The notes below the pieces were generated by a model, which searched no databases, had not been told where the DNA came from, and saw only the letters and a list, made by a program, of their open reading frames with translations. The position numbers and the translations under genes were made by a program. Shown one piece after another: positions 1 to 8,163 of a stretch of DNA of 22,406 nt. Position 1 is the first letter of the stretch. The number at the start of each line of letters is the position of its first letter. Source of the stretch: a virus. The stretch lies in the IMG/VR virus record IMGVR_UViG_3300032286_000635, positions 1 through 22,406 of that record; one strand, written 5' to 3'.

Positions 1-2
1 GT

Positions 3-350
3 TTTGTCGGCAGTAAAATACCATTTGTTGGAGCATATGCGACTATCATTAAGATTGCTTCTATACTTCTATTCTGTATTGGTGTATACTGGAAGGGTGG
101 TTACAGTGTAGAAGCAGATTGGCGTCAACGTGTAGCAGAACTTGAGGAGAAAGTAAAAGATGCGGAAGAGAAATCACGACAGACAAATGTGGTTATTGAA
201 ACGAAATACCGAGATAGAGTCAAAAAGGTCACAGAAACTAGAGAGAGAGTTGTCGAGAAGATTAAAGAGAGGGAAAAAGTTATTAACACAAAGTGCGAAC
301 TTGACCCTTCAGTCATAAGCATTCTGAATGAGGCGGCGAAGAAACCATGA
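3..350 (+). CDS. Inner-membrane spanin (i-spanin, Rz-like), 5' partial
   Basis: The reading frame is open from the first bases and ends at TGA 348-350; no start codon is visible, so the N-terminus lies outside the window. A hydrophobic segment (about residues 11-30 of the visible part) is followed by a long charged, coiled-coil-like region rich in E, K and R, and a short C-terminus. This is the usual build of an Rz-type i-spanin, anchored in the inner membrane and spanning the periplasm. The stop overlaps the start of the next gene (ATGA), which encodes an Rz1-like lipoprotein; the pair would fuse inner and outer membranes at lysis. The assignment rests on topology and neighbours, not on a conserved motif. 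Confidence 0.7.
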   Translation, partial: FVGSKIPFVGAYATIIKIASILLFCIGVYWKGGYSVEADWRQRVAELEEKVKDAEEKSRQTNVVIETKYRDRVKKVTETRERVVEKIKEREKVINTKCELDPSVISILNEAAKKP

Positions 351-607
351 AGAAGATACTAATACTATCATTGTTGCTGAGTGGTTGTATGTCTGTACCA
401 GTTGCTCGTAAGTTTCCAGAGACACCTGATGTACTAATGGTTTCTTGCCCGCCACTAACAAAGATTAAAGAAGGAACAACCAAATTAAGTGATGTAGTTG
501 GGGTTGTTACAGATAATTACTATGAATATCACAAGTGCAGTGATAAGAATGATTTGTGGATTGAATGGTATAAAGCACAAAAGGAAATATTTGATTCTGT
601 AAAATAA
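347..607 (+). CDS. Outer-membrane lipoprotein spanin (o-spanin, Rz1-like)
   Basis: 86 aa with a short hydrophobic signal sequence and a lipobox LLLSGC, so Cys14 would be lipidated and the protein sorted to the outer membrane. The mature part has a CPPL segment, then LSDV, an NYYEYHKC segment and a WYKAQKEIF tail. This layout recurs in phage Rz1-like proteins encoded apart from the lambda-type nested arrangement. It overlaps the i-spanin by 4 nt and is followed by the endolysin. It probably pairs with the upstream i-spanin to disrupt the outer membrane in the last step of lysis. Confidence 0.78.
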   Translation: MKKILILSLLLSGCMSVPVARKFPETPDVLMVSCPPLTKIKEGTTKLSDVVGVVTDNYYEYHKCSDKNDLWIEWYKAQKEIFDSVK

Positions 608-619
608 TAAGGATAAGAA

Positions 620-1234
620 ATGGAACTCACAAAACAACAATTAAAAGAATTGCTTCCAAAAAATCCATACATTGACCAGTGGCATCATGCACTGAGTCAA
701 CTGTTGCCCGATTACGAGATTAACACACCACAGCGTATTGCTGCGTTTATTGCACAGTGTGCTCATGAGTCTGGTAATTTTGTTTTTCTATCGGAGAACT
801 TGAACTACAAAGCAGAAAGCCTGATGAAGATTTTTGGAAAATACTTCAAAGATATGGGAACTGCTAAAGCATACGAAAAGAATCCTCAAAAGATTGCCAA
901 CAAAATCTATGCAGATCGTATGGGTAATGGTAACGAAGCATCGGGAGATGGATTCAAATACCGTGGTCGTGGATTAATTCAATTGACAGGCAAAACGAAC
1001 TATACTTGGTTTGCTGCATCACTTGAAATCACACCTGAAGAAGCAGCAGAGTATACTCAAACATTCGAAGGTGCAGCACAATCAGCATGTTGGTTTTGGG
1101 AGACAAATAAACTTAATCAGTGGGCAGATAAGGGTGACATCGAAAAGATGACAAAAATCATCAACGGTGGCACAATTGGACTTGAAGATAGAAAGAAACA
1201 TTATGCACACGCCCTTCACGTTTTAGGAGCATAA
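620..1234 (+). CDS. Endolysin, glycoside hydrolase family 19 (chitinase-like)
   Basis: 204 aa. The GH19 signature is clear: AQCAHESGNF with the probable catalytic acid Glu50, a second acidic residue in SENLNY (Glu59), and the substrate-cleft motif YRGRGLIQLTG around residues 114-124. GH19 enzymes cut beta-1,4 glycosidic bonds; phage members act as peptidoglycan-degrading endolysins. There is no signal peptide or anchor, so export would need a holin, and candidate holins lie 250-950 bp downstream. The start is preceded by AAGGATAAGAA, a usable ribosome binding site. Size fits a single-domain lysin with no separate cell-wall-binding module. Confidence 0.93.
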   Translation: MELTKQQLKELLPKNPYIDQWHHALSQLLPDYEINTPQRIAAFIAQCAHESGNFVFLSENLNYKAESLMKIFGKYFKDMGTAKAYEKNPQKIANKIYADRMGNGNEASGDGFKYRGRGLIQLTGKTNYTWFAASLEITPEEAAEYTQTFEGAAQSACWFWETNKLNQWADKGDIEKMTKIINGGTIGLEDRKKHYAHALHVLGA

Positions 1235-1238
1235 TGCA

Positions 1239-1481
1239 ATGAGATATATACTACTTCTATTGTTACCACTTACTTTGTTTGGATGTGACGAGGGATATCG
1301 TTATCCTTGTCAAGACCCACATAATTGGGAACAAGAACAATGCAAGAAACCATATTGCTCTGCAAATGGTACATGTCCTGAAGATTTGAAACATTACGTA
1401 AAAGATAGTTCGGGCAAACCTATTATTCCACAACAAGAACAACAAATAACAAAAGTGCCAAATAAAGGAGATTGCAAATGA
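1239..1481 (+). CDS. Small cysteine-rich lipoprotein, unknown function
   Basis: 80 aa. The N-terminus is a signal sequence ending in the lipobox LTLFGC, with lipidation expected at Cys16. The mature part has five further Cys residues in its first half, then a hydrophilic, glutamine- and lysine-rich C-terminus ending in a Cys. It is placed between the endolysin and a membrane protein and ends overlapping the next start (ATGA). It could be an accessory lysis or envelope protein; no family was recognised. It is a second lipoprotein beside the o-spanin, so an o-spanin role for this one is less likely but not excluded. Confidence 0.7.
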   Translation: MRYILLLLLPLTLFGCDEGYRYPCQDPHNWEQEQCKKPYCSANGTCPEDLKHYVKDSSGKPIIPQQEQQITKVPNKGDCK

Positions 1482-1954
1482 TTAACGAATTATGGTCAGG
1501 TGAGAGATATTCTACAGAACAACTGAATGCTCGCCTAAAGTTTTTTATCGGTATTATTCTCGGTCTAACACTGTTTGGAATTGTATTTGTGGTTCTCTAC
1601 AGTTTAATTTTTGTTACTCAACCGATGAACGGTATGAGTCCAGTGGATAATAAATTCTTTGAACTCATTATTCCAGTTGCAACATTCTTGACAGGTACTC
1701 TATCAGGTATCATGTTGGCAGGTGATGATAAAGAATTACGTGGTAAGGCAATCGATGCTGCAAACAAACCATACACGCCGCCACCAGAACCAGCATCAGT
1801 TGCAAAAGCATCTGCACCAGAAGCATTTGTAAACTCTGTACCAGTTGGTGCGGGTGGATTTATGACAACAACATCAGCATTTGCTCCAGCAGAACCTATT
1901 ACTGGTTTCGGTGGCAAACCTGCACCGTCACAACCTCCACATCCAGAGGTATAA
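1478..1954 (+). CDS. Membrane protein with Pro/Ala-rich tail; holin candidate
   Basis: 158 aa. Start chosen at ATG 1478, seven bases after AAAGGAG; an in-frame TTG six bases earlier has worse spacing. Two hydrophobic segments are visible (about residues 22-47 and 62-82) joined by a short polar loop, then a long flexible C-terminal tail rich in Pro and Ala with several PAP/PEP stretches. The start overlaps the upstream lipoprotein stop. The position in a lysis block suggests a holin or lysis regulator, but the long tail is unlike small classical holins, so this is only positional inference. Confidence 0.7.
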   Translation: MINELWSGERYSTEQLNARLKFFIGIILGLTLFGIVFVVLYSLIFVTQPMNGMSPVDNKFFELIIPVATFLTGTLSGIMLAGDDKELRGKAIDAANKPYTPPPEPASVAKASAPEAFVNSVPVGAGGFMTTTSAFAPAEPITGFGGKPAPSQPPHPEV

Positions 1955-2179
1955 ATGAACTTCTTCACAAAAATGTTATCTGGTGAAGGTGAAAATAATC
2001 CTAGTAGCAAAAGAATGATTACTTTTTTAGCATTCCTTCTACTTGCTACAGGATTCATTGCAGAAATGTTTTTTGAAAAAAAGGTAAATCCACAAACATT
2101 TGATACAATGATGTATATTGTTATCGGTGGTTTGGGATTTACCGCATCCGAAAAATTTGTCTCTAAGGAAAAAAAATGA
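1955..2179 (+). CDS. Small two-TM membrane protein; holin candidate
   Basis: 74 aa. A polar N-terminus is followed by two predicted transmembrane segments (about residues 21-39 and 50-66) and a short Lys-rich C-terminus. Small size, two membrane spans and a charged tail match the general look of class II holins. It begins directly after the previous stop codon with no spacer, so it is probably translationally coupled, and it ends in an ATGA overlap with the next gene. A holin would release the GH19 endolysin into the periplasm. No family-specific motif was seen. Confidence 0.65.
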   Translation: MNFFTKMLSGEGENNPSSKRMITFLAFLLLATGFIAEMFFEKKVNPQTFDTMMYIVIGGLGFTASEKFVSKEKK

Positions 2180-2376
2180 AAAATGAAATCCTCGTAGGTT
2201 CAATGATTCTGTTTCTGCTTTTTGCACCACTGACCAAGGCTGCCTTTGCTGCCGAAGAAAAGAAAGTATGTGTCAAAGAGTTGGACAGCAAAACCAAAAA
2301 AGAAAAAGAAGTTTGTAAAACAATTAAAGTGCATAAGAAATTAGAAGGCACTGCGATTCCAGATAAAAAGAAATAG
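2176..2376 (+). CDS. Small secreted lysine-rich protein, unknown function
   Basis: 66 aa. A typical signal peptide runs to about residue 26 (hydrophobic core then AAFA before AEEKK). The mature peptide of about 40 residues is highly charged, with KK and KE runs and two Cys residues (in VCVKE and EVCK) that could form a disulfide in the periplasm. It overlaps the preceding membrane protein by 4 nt. The function is not recognisable. Confidence 0.6.
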   Translation: MKNEILVGSMILFLLFAPLTKAAFAAEEKKVCVKELDSKTKKEKEVCKTIKVHKKLEGTAIPDKKK

Positions 2377-2381
2377 CAATC

Positions 2382-2822
2382 ATGTTGCAAGACGCTGAAG
2401 AAATAAGTTTAAAAGTCGATGTAAGTGTATTGAAAGAGAAAGTCAATACACTTACATTGCTTTGCGACAAAATGGATAGAGTCATCGAAAAACTTGCGGA
2501 TAACCAATTAGACCTTGCTGGTCAGATTTATCAAGATATGGATAAAAGAAAAGAGCAAACCGTGAGTGACATCAAAGAACTTCATTCTCGTATTACTACG
2601 ACAGATAGAAATCTATCGGATAAGATAGAACTCACTGAGCGTAGAATCATGGATGAAATCAAATCTCTGCGTGAATGTATCGATGAGCATAACAGCAGAG
2701 AATCAGAGGACATGAAAAAGTTATCACAATGGAAATGGATGGTTGTTGGTGGGGTAATTGCCGTTAGCTGGGTGATAACTAATGTCAAACTAGAAACATT
2801 GGGCAAACTTTTCGGCAGTTGA
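2382..2822 (+). CDS. Coiled-coil protein with C-terminal membrane anchor
   Basis: 146 aa. The first 115 residues are strongly heptad-like with repeated charged and hydrophobic positions, consistent with a long coiled coil. A single hydrophobic segment (about residues 118-137, WMVVGGVIAVSWVITNV) follows, making it a probable tail-anchored membrane protein. It is the last gene before a strong promoter and overlaps the promoter's -35 base by none. No function recognised; a structural or membrane-tethering role at lysis is a guess from position. Confidence 0.65.
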   Translation: MLQDAEEISLKVDVSVLKEKVNTLTLLCDKMDRVIEKLADNQLDLAGQIYQDMDKRKEQTVSDIKELHSRITTTDRNLSDKIELTERRIMDEIKSLRECIDEHNSRESEDMKKLSQWKWMVVGGVIAVSWVITNVKLETLGKLFGS

Positions 2823-2851
2823 TTGACATGACATAGAACCTATGCTATAAT
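2823..2851 (+). promoter_or_regulatory. Consensus sigma70 promoter for the primase operon
   Basis: TTGACA at 2823-2828 and TATAAT at 2846-2851 are both perfect matches, separated by 17 nt, with TG one base before the -10 (extended -10). The expected start of transcription, about 7 nt past the -10, falls at or next to the A of the primase ATG at 2858, so the mRNA should be leaderless or nearly so. No Shine-Dalgarno sequence precedes that ATG. Confidence 0.85.
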
Positions 2852-2857
2852 GGGTAT

Positions 2858-3898
2858 ATGTCAATCTATATCGATAACAAATATGTAAGATTAGTTTCTT
2901 CTCGTTTGCGTAACTTCAAACAGAAGAGCGATAATCTTTGGAACTTCTCATGCCCCTTCTGTGGGGATTCCCAAAAGAATAAACTCAAAGCACGTGGCTA
3001 TGTTTTCGCCAAAGGCAATGATTTATTATACCGATGTCATAACTGTGGAGTAGGAACTAATGTTGCCAATTTACTCAAGCAAGTTGATCCTTCATTACAT
3101 GGAGAGTATACATTCGAAAAATACAAATCGGGTGAATCCAATACATTCTTCAACAAAAGCAACACTTCACCTACATTCAATATACCATCACCACGATTTG
3201 GAAAAGTCGAACAGCAAAAAGTCTTCGACCATGCAGAATGGGTCAGCGAACTCCAGAGTGGACATTTTTGTCTGACGTATGCAGAGAACAGATGCATACC
3301 TACAGAACACTACGATAAACTACTATTCACACCCAAGTATCGGCAATTTATCGATGCTCTAGTGCCTAATCATGGTAAAACACTTGCAGATGATGCTCGA
3401 CTTGTGATACCATACTATGATGTCAACGGTGAACTGGTTGCCGTATCTGGTCGTGCATTAGAGACTTCCGATGTCAAACTACGGTATGTGACTGTTCGCA
3501 CCAATGATAATGATGATAAACTCATCTATGGTATGGACAGAGTGAATCTACATCAAACGGTGTATCTCGTTGAAGGTCCGCTCGATTCCCTTTTCATAAC
3601 AAACTGTGTTGCGTCTGGTGATGCAAATCTTTCAATCACGGCAAAAAATATTTCAGCACGAAATAAAGTGCTGATATTTGACAATGAACCACGAAATAAA
3701 GAAGTCTGCAAGTTAATAGAAAAAGCAATCAAGTTAGGTGAAGATGTGGTCATTTGGCCTGACACGATTGAGGGTAAGGATATAAACGAAATGATTTTGA
3801 ATGGTTTTTCACCAGACGAAATCAAAGGTATTATAGATAGTAATACATTTAGAAATTTAGAGGCGATTGCGAAGTTTACATTTTGGAAGAGAGTATGA
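2858..3898 (+). CDS. DNA primase, TOPRIM type (T4 gp61-like)
   Basis: 346 aa. An N-terminal zinc-binding motif has Cys pairs CPFC (32, 35) and CHNC (60, 63) with the CGDSQKNKLKARGY block usual in phage primases. A TOPRIM catalytic region follows: Glu239 in YLVEGPLDS and the acidic LIFDNEPRN (Asp275), then WPDTIEGKDINEM. These bind metal for RNA primer synthesis at the replication fork, together with a helicase not in this window. It starts right at the expected transcription start of a consensus promoter and overlaps thyX by 4 nt. The start codon is supported because the zinc motif begins 30 residues in, as in relatives. Confidence 0.92.
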   Translation: MSIYIDNKYVRLVSSRLRNFKQKSDNLWNFSCPFCGDSQKNKLKARGYVFAKGNDLLYRCHNCGVGTNVANLLKQVDPSLHGEYTFEKYKSGESNTFFNKSNTSPTFNIPSPRFGKVEQQKVFDHAEWVSELQSGHFCLTYAENRCIPTEHYDKLLFTPKYRQFIDALVPNHGKTLADDARLVIPYYDVNGELVAVSGRALETSDVKLRYVTVRTNDNDDKLIYGMDRVNLHQTVYLVEGPLDSLFITNCVASGDANLSITAKNISARNKVLIFDNEPRNKEVCKLIEKAIKLGEDVVIWPDTIEGKDINEMILNGFSPDEIKGIIDSNTFRNLEAIAKFTFWKRV

Positions 3899-4545
3899 GC
3901 GTTAAGTTGATAGGTATGACTGCACCTTCTAATGACCACAAGTCGGCAGAAGATTTGATTGTTTTTATGGCCAGAGTGTCAAATCCAAACAATCAAGACA
4001 ACACACAGGGTAATGATAAGTTAATTCGTTACCTAATCAAAAACCAACACTGGTCACCGTTTGAGATGGTATCATTAGTGATGGAAATAAACACAACAAG
4101 AGACATCGCACGACAGATTTTGCGCCACCGCAGTTTTTCCTTTCAGGAATTCTCGCAACGGTATGCTGACCCTACGAAAGATTTAAGTTTTGAACTTCGT
4201 GAAGCACGACTTCAGGATGTGAAGAATCGTCAGAACTCTATTGAAACAGATGATGTGGAACTGCAAAACAAATGGAATCTAATGCAACAGTCGATAATCA
4301 ACAATGCAGAACACGCATATAATTGGGCAATACAAAGTGGCATCGCAAAAGAACAAGCACGTGCAGTATTACCTGAAGGAATTACGCAATCACGATTATA
4401 CATGAATGGAACACTTCGTTCGTGGATACATTACTGCCAACTACGCATGGAAAATGGAACACAGAAAGAACATGCGGAAATAGCAAATGAATGTTGGGAT
4501 ATTATAGCAGCACAATTCCCAAATGTAGCACTAGCAATAGAATAA
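3895..4545 (+). CDS. thyX: FAD-dependent thymidylate synthase ThyX
   Basis: 216 aa from ATG 3895, which overlaps the primase stop as ATGA; an in-frame TTG four codons earlier is not needed. The ThyX signature is present as RHRSFSFQEFSQRY at residues 77-90, binding FAD and dUMP. The enzyme makes dTMP from dUMP with methylenetetrahydrofolate and NADPH. The order primase, thyX, nrdA, nrdB places it in a DNA-precursor operon, which lets the phage raise the dTTP supply during infection. The length is normal for the family. Confidence 0.96.
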   Translation: MSVKLIGMTAPSNDHKSAEDLIVFMARVSNPNNQDNTQGNDKLIRYLIKNQHWSPFEMVSLVMEINTTRDIARQILRHRSFSFQEFSQRYADPTKDLSFELREARLQDVKNRQNSIETDDVELQNKWNLMQQSIINNAEHAYNWAIQSGIAKEQARAVLPEGITQSRLYMNGTLRSWIHYCQLRMENGTQKEHAEIANECWDIIAAQFPNVALAIE

Positions 4546-4561
4546 TAATAACGGAGAAAAG

Positions 4562-6355
4562 ATGGCAGAAATTAATGGTATAACGATAGACTATTCACGT
4601 GATAGTTTGTTCGATGAGTTAGGTATCAAACGGTTGCAAGAATCATACATGAAGGAAGATGAGAAGTCACCACAGGAAAGGTTTGCGTATGTATCAAAAG
4701 CTTTCGGTAGTAATCCAGAACATGCTCAACGTCTTTATGACTATAGCTCTAAGCATTGGCTTAGCTACAGCACTCCTATTTTATCTTTTGGTCGTAGTAA
4801 GCGGGGGTTGCCTATTAGCTGCTTCTTGCCGTTTCTCGACGATTCTGCTGAAGGATTGGTGGACACTTTATCTGAAGTCAACTGGCTCTCTATGTTGGGA
4901 GGCGGAGTAGGAATTGGTTTGGGTATTCGTTCTGCTGATGATAAGTCTGTTGGTATCATGCCTCACCTTAGAACGTATGATGCTTCTTCTCTTGCTTATC
5001 GTCAAGGTAGGACTAGGCGTGGGAGTTATGCTGCTTATCTGGACATCTCTCACCCTGACATTATCAACTTTCTGGAGATGAGAAAACCAACAGGTGACCC
5101 AAACATGCGTTGTTTGAATCTCCATCACGGTATCAACATCACTGATGACTTCATGCAGTTAGTTGAGAAGTGTATGATTGACCCACAGATGGATGATACA
5201 TGGGAACTGAAAGACCCACATACAAAAGAAGTTCGTGAGACTATACCTGCACGTGAACTATGGCAACGTATACTTGAAATGCGAATGATGACAGGTGAAC
5301 CATATATCCACTTCATCGACACAAGTAATCGTGCAATGCCAGAGTTTCAAAAGAAGTTGGGATTGAGTATCAAACAATCAAATCTCTGCTCTGAAATTAT
5401 TTTACCAACCGATAAACAACGAACCGCAGTGTGTTGTTTGTCATCAGTTAATTTGGAGTATTACGATGATTGGAAAGATGACAAATTATTTCTTCGAGAT
5501 GTTGCTGAAATGCTTGATAACGTGCTTCAGTATTTTATTGATAATGCTCCTACTGCCATCAGTCGTGCTGTTTATTCTGCTAAGCGTGAGCGTAGTATTG
5601 GTATTGGTGCTTTGGGGTTTCATGCATATCTGCAAAAACAAAATCTTGCGTGGGAATCGGCACTAGCAACATCGGCGAATGTGAGAATGTTCAAACATAT
5701 TAGGGAGAAACTAAACGATGCAAATCTTGAACTCGGTAATGAACGTGGTGAGGCACCAGATGCAAAAGGTACCAAACAGCGTTTTAGTCACCTTATGGCT
5801 ATTGCTCCTAATGCTTCCTCTTCTATTATTATGGGCAACACCTCCCCATCTGTCGAACCTTACAGAGCAAATGCATATCGCCAAGACACTCTTTCTGGTT
5901 CACATCTAAACAAAAACAAATTCTTGGATAAAATTATCAAGGAGAAATGCGATGCAGACACGAAATTGGATTACCAAGAAATCTGGTCAAGTATCATTGC
6001 AAATGACGGTTCAGTCCAACACTTGGATATCTTGGATGATTGGACAAAGGATGTGTTCAAAACTGGTATGGAAATTGACCAACGATGGGTTGTGGATCAC
6101 GCAGCTAACAGACAGGTGTTCATTGACCAAGCGCAATCCATTAACTTGTTCTTCAGACCTGATGTGAATGTGAAGTATCTACATGCTGTGCATTATCAGG
6201 CATGGAAGCAAGGATTGAAAACTCTGTATTACTGCCGAAGTGAAAAGATTGGCAAAGCAGACAAAGTATCAAAGAAAATTGAACGTGAGATTATATCAGA
6301 AATTGATTTGAAGCAATTAGCAACAGAGGATGTATGTTTGGCATGTGAAGGATAA
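4562..6355 (+). CDS. nrdA: Ribonucleoside-diphosphate reductase class Ia, alpha subunit
   Basis: 597 aa. Catalytic residues are visible: Cys87 (PISCFLP) and Cys291 (AVCCLSS) as the redox pair, the NLCSE motif with Asn274, Cys276 (thiyl radical) and Glu278, tyrosines Tyr556-Tyr557 for radical transfer, and a C-terminal CLAC pair (592, 595) for re-reduction. It is shorter than cellular NrdA because the N-terminal ATP cone is missing, so overall dATP inhibition is probably absent. It converts NDPs to dNDPs with the NrdB subunit encoded at 7171. CGGAG lies 7 nt before the start. No glutaredoxin or thioredoxin gene was seen nearby. Confidence 0.95.
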   Translation: MAEINGITIDYSRDSLFDELGIKRLQESYMKEDEKSPQERFAYVSKAFGSNPEHAQRLYDYSSKHWLSYSTPILSFGRSKRGLPISCFLPFLDDSAEGLVDTLSEVNWLSMLGGGVGIGLGIRSADDKSVGIMPHLRTYDASSLAYRQGRTRRGSYAAYLDISHPDIINFLEMRKPTGDPNMRCLNLHHGINITDDFMQLVEKCMIDPQMDDTWELKDPHTKEVRETIPARELWQRILEMRMMTGEPYIHFIDTSNRAMPEFQKKLGLSIKQSNLCSEIILPTDKQRTAVCCLSSVNLEYYDDWKDDKLFLRDVAEMLDNVLQYFIDNAPTAISRAVYSAKRERSIGIGALGFHAYLQKQNLAWESALATSANVRMFKHIREKLNDANLELGNERGEAPDAKGTKQRFSHLMAIAPNASSSIIMGNTSPSVEPYRANAYRQDTLSGSHLNKNKFLDKIIKEKCDADTKLDYQEIWSSIIANDGSVQHLDILDDWTKDVFKTGMEIDQRWVVDHAANRQVFIDQAQSINLFFRPDVNVKYLHAVHYQAWKQGLKTLYYCRSEKIGKADKVSKKIEREIISEIDLKQLATEDVCLACEG

Positions 6356-6371
6356 CTGGAGATGATATATT

Positions 6372-6536
6372 ATGATAGCCGAAATGATTGTGTGGGGATT
6401 TTTCTCTGCGATAGGATGGATGAGTGCAAATTGGACGGTAGATAAAGTTTTTCCTGAAAAGGAAAAAGTAACAATCTGTAGAAAAATGGATTCGGATGAT
6501 TTGGTGTGTAAGGAGGAGGAGAAAAAATCAAAATGA
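6372..6536 (+). CDS. Small membrane protein between nrdA and the amidotransferase gene
   Basis: 54 aa. The N-terminal half is a hydrophobic, tryptophan-containing segment (MIVWGFFSAIGWMSANW); the C-terminal half is charged with two Cys residues (TICRK and LVCKE) and ends in a Glu/Lys-rich tail. GGAG lies 10 nt upstream and the stop overlaps the next ATG (ATGA). Its placement in a coupled operon and clean codon structure support a real gene. Function unknown; it may tether something to the membrane. Confidence 0.65.
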   Translation: MIAEMIVWGFFSAIGWMSANWTVDKVFPEKEKVTICRKMDSDDLVCKEEEKKSK

Positions 6537-7174
6537 AAACCCGAATGGCATTGTTTGTACACCAACCCCGATGTTCAGTTCAATCTGTCAATGGGATTAT
6601 GAATGCGCTAAGTGAGGATTATACATTTAAAATATTTACAAAGCATGAAATAGAAGATGATTTTTTCAATGATGTAGATGTCATCTGTTTTCCAGGTGGC
6701 ATAGGTGATTCTGATGCTCACGATTTCCTATTCAAACAGAATGGGGAATCGATTCAGAAGTTTATTGGTAATGGTGGTAAGTATCTTGGCATCTGTATGG
6801 GTGCGTATTGGGCGGACAATGACTATTTCAATTTACTTGATGATGTTCGTGTGGTACAATATATAAAACAACCTAACACAGATACACATAGACCCCATGC
6901 GAAAGCAATGCCAGTAGTATGGGAAGATGTTTCTCTCAAGATGTATTTCTATGACGGTCCGACATTTACAGGAAACAATTTTGATACTGTTGCGACCTAT
7001 CCGAACGGTGACCCAATGGCAATCATCCAAGATAATATTGGATTGATTGGTTGCCATCCTGAAAGCACAAAGCACTGGTATGAATCATATAGTTGGATGA
7101 AGAAACAATGGCATGATGATACGCACGGCGAACTACTACTAAACTTTACGAATAAACTAATGGGAAGAGAATGA
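6533..7174 (+). CDS. Class I glutamine-amidotransferase-like protein (BPL_N type)
   Basis: 213 aa. The fold is recognisable from FPGGIGDSD, the nucleophile elbow GKYLGICMGAYWAD with Cys88, and GCHPE with His175 and Glu177, giving a complete Cys-His-Glu triad. The GGKYLGIC.GAY pattern is closest to the BPL_N domain seen in the N-terminal part of eukaryotic biotin-protein ligases and in bacterial stand-alone proteins. The real substrate is unknown. It lies between nrdA and nrdB with 4-nt overlaps at both ends, so it should be made together with the reductase. A role in nucleotide or ligase-type amide chemistry is possible but only inferred from context. Confidence 0.8.
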   Translation: MKTRMALFVHQPRCSVQSVNGIMNALSEDYTFKIFTKHEIEDDFFNDVDVICFPGGIGDSDAHDFLFKQNGESIQKFIGNGGKYLGICMGAYWADNDYFNLLDDVRVVQYIKQPNTDTHRPHAKAMPVVWEDVSLKMYFYDGPTFTGNNFDTVATYPNGDPMAIIQDNIGLIGCHPESTKHWYESYSWMKKQWHDDTHGELLLNFTNKLMGRE

Positions 7175-8163
7175 TAAAAAAAACAAACCTAAACTTGCAA
7201 GAAGAACGAACACACTTTAAACCTTTCAACTATCCGTGGGCATACAATGCTTGGTTAAAACATGAACAATCACACTGGTTACACACTGAAGTCCCGATGG
7301 CAGAGGATGTCAAGGATTGGAAAAATAAACTATCGAAAGACGAGAAAGGTTTTCTCACTCATGTATTCAGATTTTTTACTCAGGGTGACATTGATGTTGC
7401 AGGTGGTTACGTTAGTAATTATTTACCTTATTTCCCTCAACCTGAAGTAAGAATGATGCTGCTTGGTTTTGCAGCACGTGAAGCACTTCACATTGCAGCA
7501 TACTCACACTTGATTGAAACATTAGGTATGCCTGAAACAACGTATTCAGAGTTTCTAGCATATCAGGAGATGAAAGATAAACATGATTATGTTCTTAATA
7601 TTAGCTCACAGAATGGCGATAGGGCTTCTACTGCTGCTCACATTGCAGTATTCTCTGCTTTCACCGAAGGAATGCAACTATTCAGTTCCTTTATCATGCT
7701 ACTTAACTTCCCTCGACATGGTAAAATGAAAGGTATGGGACAAATCATTACTTGGTCTATTGTAGATGAAACACAACATGCCGAGTCAATGATTAAGTTG
7801 TTCCGCACATACATCGAAGAGAACAAAGATATATGGAATGATGACCTCAAATCACGAATCTATTCTATTGCAGAAAAGATGGTAGAACTAGAAGATAACT
7901 TCATCGACCTAGCATTCAAGATGGGTAAGATGGAAGGACTATCTCCTGAAGATGTGAAACAATATATTCGATACATTGCAGACCGTAGATTGATTAGTCT
8001 TGGTCTAAAAGGTATTTTCAAAGTAAAGAAGAACCCACTGCCGTGGGTAGAGGAGATGATTAATGCACCAACACACACAAATTTCTTTGAGAACCGAGCC
8101 ACAGATTACGCTAAGGGGGCGTTATCTGGAGATTGGGTGGACGTTTGGGGTAAGGCTGCCTAA
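7171..8163 (+). CDS. nrdB: Ribonucleoside-diphosphate reductase class Ia, beta subunit
   Basis: 330 aa. Diiron ligands are visible: a probable Asp73 (TQGDIDV), Glu104 and His107 in REALHIAAY, Glu166 (FTEGMQ), and Glu200 and His203 in DETQH. Tyr111, four residues after His107, sits where the stable tyrosyl radical of class Ia/Ib enzymes resides, so the enzyme looks like a normal radical-storing R2. It supplies the radical to NrdA. The start overlaps the amidotransferase stop (ATGA) and the stop overlaps the desaturase start (TAATG). Confidence 0.95.
   Translation: MIKKTNLNLQEERTHFKPFNYPWAYNAWLKHEQSHWLHTEVPMAEDVKDWKNKLSKDEKGFLTHVFRFFTQGDIDVAGGYVSNYLPYFPQPEVRMMLLGFAAREALHIAAYSHLIETLGMPETTYSEFLAYQEMKDKHDYVLNISSQNGDRASTAAHIAVFSAFTEGMQLFSSFIMLLNFPRHGKMKGMGQIITWSIVDETQHAESMIKLFRTYIEENKDIWNDDLKSRIYSIAEKMVELEDNFIDLAFKMGKMEGLSPEDVKQYIRYIADRRLISLGLKGIFKVKKNPLPWVEEMINAPTHTNFFENRATDYAKGALSGDWVDVWGKAA

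Noticed and set aside
1618-2058. A 146-aa minus-strand frame opposite the membrane-protein genes
   Set aside because: It is antisense to a well-supported coupled operon, and its glycine- and alanine-rich composition is the mirror of the Pro/Ala-rich tail; no ribosome site.
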